From the IMG/VR virus record IMGVR_UViG_3300035195_000113, positions 1 through 59,930 of that record: DNA of 59,930 nt; one strand, given 5' to 3'. The translations under genes were made by a program, and so were the position numbers. This DNA is from a virus. Below, piece after piece: positions 21,685 to 31,100 of this stretch. A model generated the notes under the pieces. That model saw only the letters and a program-made list of their open reading frames with translations, ran no database searches and was not told the DNA's origin. Position 1 is the stretch's first letter; each line of letters starts with the position of its first letter.

Positions 21685-24600
21685 ATGGCGCAAAAGTTTT
21701 TAAACGGCATACTTTCGGTTGACGGGTCTAGCTCGTCACCTTCATACAGTTTTATAGGCAGAACCGATACTGGTATGTACGCGCGTGCCCACTCCTCAAA
21801 CGACAGAATAGCATTTGCAGTAGATGGAAATGAAAGGTTTTATATAGATGCAAATGGTGTAAACGCTATTGGAAACGTATATTTAAGTTCCGGTAATTCG
21901 GTAAGAAACTATAGTGGTATATGGCAAGCTACAACTGGCGCAACTGAAAATGGTTTTGTATTTACAAACACTGCTGATAGTCAAGTAATGTTTGAAGCTC
22001 AGCACGACTACATACGACACACGTCAGATGGTGCTGCTGCTGATGGTGCTACATTATATTTAAAACACGCAAACAATAATTCTACAGACACAATAGGTAC
22101 CATATTCTTTGGTAACAATGCCGACACAACACTTTCTAAAATAGTTGCAGAAACAAACGGCGCAAACAACACAAGTAATTTAAAATTTGGAACAAGTAAC
22201 ACTGGTACTATGGCTACAGTGCTTACTTTAAGCGGAGATAATATTGCAACTTTTTCGGGTGGTCCCACCTATCATAAAATACAGACATATTACGACGGTG
22301 ATTATACAAGTGGATTTAAATTTTCAGATTACAATGGTGGAATATGGTATGATGCTGGTGCAGATGATTTAACCCTTAATGCCGGACATGCTAATAGCCA
22401 AATGCTTCTTAATTCAGGCGGAGCAATTGCTCTAACGCTGGATTCATCTCAAAACGCAACTTTTGCAGGTAATGTAGGAATTGGAAATTTAGGTACATAC
22501 AAATTAGAAGTTTCTGAAGACGGTGGAGATAGTGGCACTGCAGATTTATTACTTTTAAGAAACTCTAATTCCACAAGGGCTCAAACATTTCAATTTCAAT
22601 TAGATACAGCTAAAGACTTAGTAATTACTGGATCAAGTGGTTCAGGCGGATTTAAATTTGTTCCAGGATCAAGAGGAACAACTTTTACAGGTAGTTTAAC
22701 TGCTGGATCATTTATAAAATCTGGTGGCACATCAGCACAATATTTAATGGCAAATGGTAGTGTTACAACTGGTGTTGCTTCGCATAATCACGATAGTAGA
22801 TATACCTCAATTGATGCCAGTGGAGATAACTACACCTTTGAGATAGAAGATGAGGGTAATTTTTCAGGTAATAAATGGTATCACATTGCAAACATAAATA
22901 GTCACAATGGTGGTTTACATATTAGAGGAGCTATTTTAAATCATGTAGAAAATTTTGCTTCTCAAAAATTAGATATTGCAATACAAGTTAGAGAAGCGGG
23001 TTCTGGTTCAAATGTAGAAATAAATGGTACTGTAGATGTTCATCACAACGATGCTGCTACAAATAGTGCAAATAAAGCAGGTGTTAGAGTTATACAAACA
23101 AGTACGGGTAATACAAGTTACCAAGATTATAAAGTTTACGTTAGAACCACTCAATACTCGCAATTAACTCTTAGATTAACACAACAAGGTTCCGTAACAT
23201 TTAATACAAATCATACTTCACCACTAACCTCAGAACCAGCACCTGTATCAGGTGGTTCAATGGAACTAGATACTTCAGCACTTTTAGAGGGTCATCACGT
23301 TGTAGTTGACAGCACAGTAAAATTAACGGTTGCTACAGATGCTGCAACATTTGCAGGAACTATAAAAGCTCTAGACGGAAGTGCAACTACACCGGCTTAT
23401 AATTTTACTTCACATGATGGCAATGGAATGTATCTTGAAGATTATGATGCAACTAACAATAAAGAACAAGTATCATGGGCTACAGATGGAACTAGAAGAG
23501 CTTGGGTTAATGAACCTGGTTTATGGACCGCGAATAATCTTTATTTTGCTGGTCAACTAAGAAAATTTGGTGAATGGCACGCTACAAGTGGAACAGCTGG
23601 CGAAGGGTTTAAATTTGAAAATACAGCTGATAGCACGACGCCTTTAACTTTAACATCTGCTGGTAACGCAACTTTTGCAGGTACTCTGCGAGTTAACGGT
23701 TCTAATGTTGGAATAGGTGGAGCTGCTGCTAATGCTTCTCATGGAAGTGTAGGAACCAAACTTGATATCAAAGGCGGTGCTGATTCAATTATAATTTTAA
23801 GAGGAGCCGCAGGTGGATCTGGAGCTGATGCATATGTTGCAAGTGAATATGGTTTATACTCATATGATGGAGAATTTACGATTACAAGAACAAATCAAAG
23901 TTCTTGGTGGACTTCTCCTGATTTTAAATTAAGTGGTGGCAACGCCACTTTCGCAAGACACGTTACGGCAGCAGAATATAACCTACCATCAGGTGGTATG
24001 CTCGATTGGGCAAATGGTGATGCTAGAATAGTTGAGGGTGAAACAAATAATTATAGTTTATCATTTAAAACATGGGATGGCACTAATGTAAGCACAGCAT
24101 TAAGATTAGATGGTAATAATGCTGCAACTTTTGCAGGAAAAATTAATGCCTTAGGTGGTGCTAGTATATCTGGTTTTACCGCCGCAACAATAAACGCTTA
24201 TAGTACAACTGTATCTGCTAATTTATTTTCTGCATTAAGAATTATAGATAACACGGGTGCATCAAGTTATTGGGATATAGGTGCCATAGGTGGTGCAAGT
24301 ACATTATTAAATTTTTATCATAATGCCAACACAACTCCTAAAATAAGTTTTACACACACAGGTGGCGCAAATTTTGCAGGTAGTATAAATGTAAACACAA
24401 ATGGTTTAATAAAGTATGAGCAAAATACAGATGTAGATTCTTCTGCAGCTGAAGCAGTAGCGTCTGTAGTGCATGGTACACACACAGCTGCTTTCTTTGA
24501 TTATGTAATTAAAAAAGGTACTAATGTTAGAGCAGGTATTGTAACAGCTTGCCACGATGGAACAAACGTAGAATATGCAGAAACATCAACAGTGGACTTA

Positions 24601-24714
24601 GGTGACACGTCGGATGTAACATTAAGTATAGATATATCAGGTATATACATGAGATTAATAGCAACCACAACATCAAACGACTGGAGTGTTAAATCTTTAA
24701 TAAGAGCAATATAA
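21685..24714 (+). CDS. Repeat-rich tail fibre/adhesin, 1009 aa
   Basis: Contains many modules ending in ATFAG, each followed by a new beta segment (NATFAGNVGIGN, AATFAGTIKALDG, NATFAGTLRVNG). The N-terminus FLNGILSVDGSSS resembles fibre starts, and the C-terminal DVTLSIDISGIYMRLIATT matches a common fibre end domain. The DNA under the repeats is also conserved. Likely a trimeric shaft or receptor-binding fibre. The next gene overlaps by one base. Confidence 0.75.
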   Translation: MAQKFLNGILSVDGSSSSPSYSFIGRTDTGMYARAHSSNDRIAFAVDGNERFYIDANGVNAIGNVYLSSGNSVRNYSGIWQATTGATENGFVFTNTADSQVMFEAQHDYIRHTSDGAAADGATLYLKHANNNSTDTIGTIFFGNNADTTLSKIVAETNGANNTSNLKFGTSNTGTMATVLTLSGDNIATFSGGPTYHKIQTYYDGDYTSGFKFSDYNGGIWYDAGADDLTLNAGHANSQMLLNSGGAIALTLDSSQNATFAGNVGIGNLGTYKLEVSEDGGDSGTADLLLLRNSNSTRAQTFQFQLDTAKDLVITGSSGSGGFKFVPGSRGTTFTGSLTAGSFIKSGGTSAQYLMANGSVTTGVASHNHDSRYTSIDASGDNYTFEIEDEGNFSGNKWYHIANINSHNGGLHIRGAILNHVENFASQKLDIAIQVREAGSGSNVEINGTVDVHHNDAATNSANKAGVRVIQTSTGNTSYQDYKVYVRTTQYSQLTLRLTQQGSVTFNTNHTSPLTSEPAPVSGGSMELDTSALLEGHHVVVDSTVKLTVATDAATFAGTIKALDGSATTPAYNFTSHDGNGMYLEDYDATNNKEQVSWATDGTRRAWVNEPGLWTANNLYFAGQLRKFGEWHATSGTAGEGFKFENTADSTTPLTLTSAGNATFAGTLRVNGSNVGIGGAAANASHGSVGTKLDIKGGADSIIILRGAAGGSGADAYVASEYGLYSYDGEFTITRTNQSSWWTSPDFKLSGGNATFARHVTAAEYNLPSGGMLDWANGDARIVEGETNNYSLSFKTWDGTNVSTALRLDGNNAATFAGKINALGGASISGFTAATINAYSTTVSANLFSALRIIDNTGASSYWDIGAIGGASTLLNFYHNANTTPKISFTHTGGANFAGSINVNTNGLIKYEQNTDVDSSAAEAVASVVHGTHTAAFFDYVIKKGTNVRAGIVTACHDGTNVEYAETSTVDLGDTSDVTLSIDISGIYMRLIATTTSNDWSVKSLIRAI

Positions 24715-25919
24715 TGGGAATAGCAAGAGGAACAAATATAGTAAAAGATGGTTTAGTGTTTGGGTATGATTCTGGTTACGGTGTTTCTGACAATAATACG
24801 TCAACTAGATTTTATCCTGGTAAACCCACAATAAATGTGCACCCACACCCTTTAGACATATATGCTCAATTACCGCAAGCAACCTCAGTTAGATTAAACC
24901 AAGAAAGAGATACATCTGTATCTTCACCATTAGGAGGAATTGCATATAAAATGACACCTACAGGTGCTGATCCTTACATGGCTACTTACAACAATAGTAC
25001 TTATAACTTAGCATCTGCTGCATCAGGTCAAACATGGACTGCCTCTGTATATGTTAAAGCTAATAGAGCAACAGCTGCTTCGATATTTATATTTGAAGCT
25101 AATTCTAGCGGAGCTTATACCGCGGCTGATGCTAGTACTGTAAATATAGGTACAGACTGGCAAAGAATATCAATAACTAGAACGTTTAACCAATCAAACA
25201 CTGCTTATGTTCAAGCTAGAATTGATGGACCAGACACTTACGCCGCTGGGGACATATTATGGTTTGATGGGTATCAAGTCGAGCAGCAGGGTAGTGTAAC
25301 TCCTTTTGTAAACGGAACAAGATCTGCAACTACTAGTTTGATAGATTTAAAAAGAACAGTTAATGTTGATGTATCAAACGTATCATTTGATTCAACTGGT
25401 CAGCCTGATTTTGACGGCACAGATGATCGTATAGTATCAAGCACGGGTGTTAATTTAAGTTCTTACACGTCTTTAACCTATGAAGGTGTTGTAAAAGCTG
25501 TTGGTTTAGCATCTCACGACAGGTGGTTTAGTGGAACAGCTGGTAGTACATTTCATAATCCTGATCTCGCAATAGGAACAGACGGTCAATTATTATATAT
25601 ATTTGCCAACAGTGGTATTGGTTCTTGGATAGTGCCAAGTGGACTTACAATAGATACAACCAAGTTTAATCATTTAGTCTACACATTTACAAACACCGGT
25701 GTAGTTAGAATATATGTAAATGGTACTCAACAGTATACAGCTACGCATAGCAATGCTACTTTTCCAAATGGATCTAGGTTTATGACAGGTTCGAGGTTTG
25801 ACGTTAACGGTGAAGCAGTTGATGGAAGTATACCAATAACAAAAGTATATTCTAGAGCATTAACGGCAGATGAAGTAATGCAAAACTATAAAGCATATAA
25901 AAACAGATTTAATTTATAA
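24714..25919 (+). CDS. LamG/concanavalin-like lectin-domain protein 1, 401 aa
   Basis: N-terminal GLVFGYDSGYG, then RFYPGKPT, a carbohydrate-binding-type jelly roll (WTASVYVKANRATAAS, RISITRTFNQS, WFDGYQVEQQG), and a second LamG-type domain (DFDGTDDRIVSS, RIYVNGTQ), ending VYSRALTADEVMQNYKAYKNRFNL. This LamG/concanavalin pattern with the closing Y(K/N)AYKNRFN repeats in two more genes. It probably binds surface polysaccharide. Confidence 0.75.
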   Translation: MGIARGTNIVKDGLVFGYDSGYGVSDNNTSTRFYPGKPTINVHPHPLDIYAQLPQATSVRLNQERDTSVSSPLGGIAYKMTPTGADPYMATYNNSTYNLASAASGQTWTASVYVKANRATAASIFIFEANSSGAYTAADASTVNIGTDWQRISITRTFNQSNTAYVQARIDGPDTYAAGDILWFDGYQVEQQGSVTPFVNGTRSATTSLIDLKRTVNVDVSNVSFDSTGQPDFDGTDDRIVSSTGVNLSSYTSLTYEGVVKAVGLASHDRWFSGTAGSTFHNPDLAIGTDGQLLYIFANSGIGSWIVPSGLTIDTTKFNHLVYTFTNTGVVRIYVNGTQQYTATHSNATFPNGSRFMTGSRFDVNGEAVDGSIPITKVYSRALTADEVMQNYKAYKNRFNL

Positions 25920-25921
25920 TT

Positions 25922-26257
25922 ATGAGCAGATTTAAAAACAGAAGGTGGTTAGTATTACCAATAGAAAAAATAGATGATATAGATTTTAATCAGGTTCATC
26001 AATCTAATAAAGAATCACTAAGAAAGTCAATTGACGGTAAAAAAACATTTGTAAAATATGAAGTTAATATAATAGAAAAAGATGTTGTTGAAACATATGT
26101 TGATTTAGAAACTGAAGAAGAAAAAACTAATACTGTAAAAGCTGGTACTTACGGAAGACCTAGTGTGTATAGCACAGATTATACAGAATATAACCACGAA
26201 GAAATATTAGCTTTATTAGCTACAGATAAGTGGACTACAAATGAAATAAAAGAATAA
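25922..26257 (+). CDS. Hypothetical protein between lectin genes, 111 aa
   Basis: MSRFKNRRWLVLPIEKIDDIDFNQV, then a beta-rich acidic body (VVETYVDLETEEEK) and YTEYNHEEILALLATDKW. Sandwiched between two LamG-type genes, with a one-base stop-N-ATG junction to the next. Possibly a fibre chaperone or connector; no family recognised. Confidence 0.55.
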   Translation: MSRFKNRRWLVLPIEKIDDIDFNQVHQSNKESLRKSIDGKKTFVKYEVNIIEKDVVETYVDLETEEEKTNTVKAGTYGRPSVYSTDYTEYNHEEILALLATDKWTTNEIKE

Positions 26258-26258
26258 T

Positions 26259-26966
26259 ATGGCAACATCACTAGGACCAAACTATGTAACAAATGGGTTA
26301 GTTTTTGCTGTGGATATGAGTTCTACTAGATCATATCCAGGAAGTGGAAATACTGTGTATGATTTAACTGGTAACGGATATGATTTTACTTCATCAACTA
26401 GACCTAGCTTTACATCTGTAAATGGAATAGCTTGTATGGATTTTACTAGTGGAAATGGTGAGCATTTAAACAGTGCGATAAACTCTCCGTTTACTGGTGA
26501 TAACTTTGCTATCAGTGTTAGCGCTATAGTTAACGAGAACTCAACAGGTCAGTTTAAATCAATACTAACACAGCATGAGCAAGATAGTACTGACTCTATG
26601 GCTTTTATTTCATACGGTGGTAAGTTTGCAAGTGATCACTGGAACCCAGGAGGTATTCACTTATCTTCAGCGCATGGATCAAATCAAATACATATGGTTA
26701 CATGGACAATATCATCGTGGGACGAACATCAAACAGCTTCTCATAAAATATATTTAAACGGTGTAGCTCAAGCAACAACAGCATACTCTGTAGACACTGT
26801 TGGAGCCTTAGTAGCGGATGTTTTTAGAATTGGTAATTGGCAATTAGATAGATCTGATATGGATTTTGACGGTCAAATATATGCCGTTAGTTGTTATAAT
26901 AAAGAATTAAACGCAGCTGAAGTTTTACAAAACTACAACGCTTATAAAAATAGATTTAATATATAA
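26259..26966 (+). CDS. LamG/concanavalin-like lectin-domain protein 2, 235 aa
   Basis: A single LamG-like domain: GLVFAVDMSSTRSYPGSG, YDLTGNGYDF, MDFTSGNGEHL, KIYLNGVAQA, and the closing CYNKELNAAEVLQNYNAYKNRFNI. It shares the RFN end with proteins 1 and 3. Carbohydrate-binding virion protein by homology class. Last base shared with the next ATG. Confidence 0.75.
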   Translation: MATSLGPNYVTNGLVFAVDMSSTRSYPGSGNTVYDLTGNGYDFTSSTRPSFTSVNGIACMDFTSGNGEHLNSAINSPFTGDNFAISVSAIVNENSTGQFKSILTQHEQDSTDSMAFISYGGKFASDHWNPGGIHLSSAHGSNQIHMVTWTISSWDEHQTASHKIYLNGVAQATTAYSVDTVGALVADVFRIGNWQLDRSDMDFDGQIYAVSCYNKELNAAEVLQNYNAYKNRFNI

Positions 26967-28165
26967 TGTATACAGGACCTAAAACAATAAACAACGGATT
27001 AGTATATGGATATGATACTGCATATGGGGTGACACAAGGTCAACTTGGTACTAGATTTTACCCAGGTGAACCAACCGTTAACCGTGTAACTGACACACCT
27101 GATAATCAAGGTGGTTGGGCTGGTTCTCATACGTTACTAGACTCGGCAACTAAAAAAATGAAATTTAGTATAACTAACTTCAATGGTTCAGCAGGTTCTG
27201 GGCAAGGTTGGAGGTCGTTTACGTGGAATTTAAATGCTTTTTCTGGACAAACCGTAGCTATGTGTGCAACTATTGAAATTCCAGACAATAGCCCAGGTGA
27301 TTTTAGTTGGGTTATGATGGGGCAAACAGTTGAGTCAGGTGGTAATTACTTAGGTTATTCGGCTGGTAGTGAAAGATATTACAAAACTACAAAAACAACT
27401 GAAAAAATATATTGGACAGGCACAATAGGTACAGCTGGTACAGCTGGTCAACCATCTGGTCACGTAGGTTTTACAGTCTGGTATAACGGAGGTACGTCAG
27501 GCACAGCTAGTTTTATACATGTTTCAAATATTCAAATAGAATTAAAATCACACAAAACCCCCTTTGTTAATGGAACAAGATCAAACACACAGGGTTTAAT
27601 AGATCTAAAAAAAACAGCAAGTATAGATTTATCGTACATTTCTTTTGACTCTACAGCTCAACCTACATTTGATGGTGGTGATGACTATATACTTACTCCA
27701 TTTACTAGAGGAACTTTAGGTGATCAATTAACAATGATAGCGTATTACAAGTTTGATGGCAGTACGGGTAGAACGTATACTCCAATATTTGGAGGTAAAG
27801 AAGGTAGCTCAGGTACTGAATTTTTTATAGGTAAAAATAGTGGTAACACACATATAGGTGTGCAAGATGGTAATTATACTGATACTTTTGTACAAGGTAG
27901 TAATGCTTGGGATGGTAACTATCATCAACTAGTTTACACTTACAATAATGGTAGTGGAAAAATATACCTAGATGGCGTGCTTAAAAACACAGGCACTTTT
28001 AGTAAATGTAACGCTGCAGAACAAATAACAGTAGGTAGTGAGGTCGAAGGATCTGGCTACTACATGATAGGAGATATACCAAGAGTGTGTATTTATGACA
28101 GAGTGTTTACTGATGAAGAAGTTTTAGAAGATTTAAAAGCGAATAAACAAAGATTTAATATATAA
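26966..28165 (+). CDS. LamG/concanavalin-like lectin-domain protein 3, 399 aa
   Basis: INNGLVYGYDTAYG and RFYPGEPT match protein 1. An N-terminal jelly-roll segment (GWRSFTWNLNAFSGQ, FIHVSNIQIELKS) is followed by TPFVNGTRS and a LamG domain (TFDGGDDYI, KIYLDGVLKNTG), ending VFTDEEVLEDLKANKQRFNI. Proteins 1 and 3 share the same two-domain layout, so they look like paralogues. Confidence 0.75.
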   Translation: MYTGPKTINNGLVYGYDTAYGVTQGQLGTRFYPGEPTVNRVTDTPDNQGGWAGSHTLLDSATKKMKFSITNFNGSAGSGQGWRSFTWNLNAFSGQTVAMCATIEIPDNSPGDFSWVMMGQTVESGGNYLGYSAGSERYYKTTKTTEKIYWTGTIGTAGTAGQPSGHVGFTVWYNGGTSGTASFIHVSNIQIELKSHKTPFVNGTRSNTQGLIDLKKTASIDLSYISFDSTAQPTFDGGDDYILTPFTRGTLGDQLTMIAYYKFDGSTGRTYTPIFGGKEGSSGTEFFIGKNSGNTHIGVQDGNYTDTFVQGSNAWDGNYHQLVYTYNNGSGKIYLDGVLKNTGTFSKCNAAEQITVGSEVEGSGYYMIGDIPRVCIYDRVFTDEEVLEDLKANKQRFNI

Positions 28166-28186
28166 CCCGGAAAATGAAAGGTAATT

Positions 28187-31100
28187 ATGGCAAATGAATT
28201 TAAAGTAAAAAAAGGTCTAATAGTAGACGGCTCAAATACGGTTCTTGATATACAAGGAACGCAAGGGCAATTGTTTTCGGTAACAGATAGTCTTACTGGG
28301 GATTTATTTTCTGTTTCAGACGTGTCAGGTATACCTATATTAAACGTTAACTCTAGTGGCGTTATAGATGTTGATGGTTATATAAACGTAGATGGTTATA
28401 TAAATTTAAGTGGTACAACCACTGATTATTACATAGGTGGTAGTGGTGGTGGTAAAGCAACCAACGAACTTAGAATAGGGTCTGCAACAACCACTAACAC
28501 TGTAGCTTTAGAATTATATCATTCAGCAAATCCAGTTTCATTAGGTGTAAGTTATAGTGGAGGTGCAGGTTTAGCATTTATTGAAAGTGCACATAGTAGC
28601 TATGATGTTAACACTCACGTGTTATTTAAACCAGGAGGTACGGAAACTTGGAGAATAGGCTCACACGGCACAAACGCTAGCAGCAAGTTCGAAATTCGCC
28701 CAGCAGCTGCAGGACATGATTTTGTTTTAGCAGATAATTCTGGAAACTCTATTATAACATCAGACACAAGTACAAAGGCTGTTACTTTTGCAGGAAATAT
28801 AACAAGTACGGCTGGTTATATACAAGCTTATGCAAATTCAGATACAGCTCCTGGTTTTAGAATGCAATCAAATGATACGCATGGTTGGGAATTTTTACAC
28901 AGAGGTACAGAGGGTGATTTTGCATTAAACAGAGAAACAAGCGGGACTACAACGCAGGCATTAAGAATATCAAGATCAACTGGTGCTGCAACTTTTGCAG
29001 GTGATGTAACCGTAACTGGAGGTCAATTATTTTTAGGAGGTACTACATATGCTATAGAAAATGTAAGTAATAATTATGGTATAAGAAATTCTAGTGGTAA
29101 CTATGGTGGTAGTGATGATACCAATGCTTATACCACTCCTCAAGACTTTTTTCATATACCAGGAATTGTAAGAATTGGTCCTAAATTTGCAACAACAGAT
29201 AGAGATCATATTAGGATAGTTCCAGCAGGATCGACCTCAACTATTGAGATGCCTAATGAAAACGCTTATATACATAATAACGCAGGTAACATAGTTTTAA
29301 GAACTGGTTCAAGTACAGACGCTGTTATAGTATCAGGTGCAAATACAGCTTTTGCAGGTAGAATAACATCAACTAAATCATCATCACACACAGCACAAGG
29401 TACTTTCAGCGCAGCAAATGCACACTTAGATTTATACAATAACTTAGAAGCTAATACAGATCAGAAAGGATCTATAATAAATTTTTCAGATAATTATTAC
29501 GATGGTAGTAGTTATATTAAAACAACAAGAGCTGGTATAAAAGGTGGTACAGACGTTACGGGTAATAACGGCGCTGGTTATTTAGAATTTTATACAAATC
29601 ACAGTTCTGCTAATACACCAAGACTTGTTTTAAGATTAGATAAAGATAAAAACGCAACTTTTGAAGGTGAAATTACTTCAGGTGATGATATAAACACACC
29701 TACTAAAGTAGTAGTTGGTGAAAGTGCAACATCAGAAGTAAGATTAAAGAAAACAAACGCTGGAAACGCTAAGCTTAGTTTTTATAATAACGATGGTACT
29801 TCTAGCACGCAGCAATCATATTTATCACTTGACGCAACAGAGAATATTGTTTTGTATGGAGCTAGCGGTGTAGGCCAATATTTTTATGCGGGTGGTGTGT
29901 TAAATGAAACAAAAATAGGAGCAAATTCAACTTTTGCAGGTAGAGTTAAAGGTGTAAACTTTACTTCTAAAGAAAACGCAGCAGCTGGTGGTTTTATAGC
30001 TAGTAGAGATTATTTGATAGCTGGAACAGGAGACAGAGGTGGAGGTTTAGTCATTAATGATGTTTCAGGTGCAAGACACGCTTTATACGCTGGTGGTCAT
30101 GATTTAACATTTGCTAAAGAAACAGACGATGGATCTGGCGCTATAAGCCATGATATATGGATGAGAGCAAATGCTACTAACTCAGCAGGAAACGTAACTA
30201 GTTTAGAATTCTTTAAAAATGCAACTTTTGCAGCGCAAGTGTCAACTGGTGGAGACTTAACAGTTGGTGGTACTAGTGGAGATACCGGTAATGCTTTTGC
30301 TGTAAATAGAGGTAGTGATGGAGCTCAAGCTTTAAGAATACAGAACACAGGTGAAGTTGTAACTACTGCAAATTATTTTTACGCTGCTTCTAGCGGTACA
30401 TCTATGTATGTTCAGAACACAGCTATATTTAGAGGTGCGATTCAAAATGATGGTGGAGATGTAAGAATTGCTGACAACTTAAAAGTAGATAATAAAATTG
30501 GTATTGGAGTATCTCCAACAACACTATTACATTTAGACGGTACTGGTGACGCTATAAGAGTAGAATCAAAAAATACTGGTAGCGCTGGTGCTCAAATGGA
30601 TTTATTATATTTTAAACAAACTAATGCACCTGCTGATGATGATATTCAAGGTTTAATTAATTTTGGTGGATATTATTCTGGCACGAGTTCAGCATACTCT
30701 TCATCAATAAGAAGTGTTTGGACGGATGCATCTGAAAAGCATGGTCAATTAGAGTTTTGGACTAGAGATGATACTGATTTTGCACAAAGATTAAAAATAG
30801 ATCATGATGGTGCTGCAACTTTTACAGGAAACGTTGATATATACACAGGTGCTGGCTCAGCTACTCTTAACATAGGTAGAAATGCTAGTGAGAAATTACA
30901 AATAGACCAAACTGATCAAGAAACTGTTTTAACCGCTAACAATGATTCAGATAGTGATGGCACCCATAATTTTAGATTAAATAGAGTATTTGCAGGTACA
31001 GGTGCTAATAATTTTAAAATACAAAAGGGTGGTGTAGACCAACTTTCTATAGATACCAACGCTAATGTTACTATTGACAGCTCATCTGCGTCTGGTAGCA

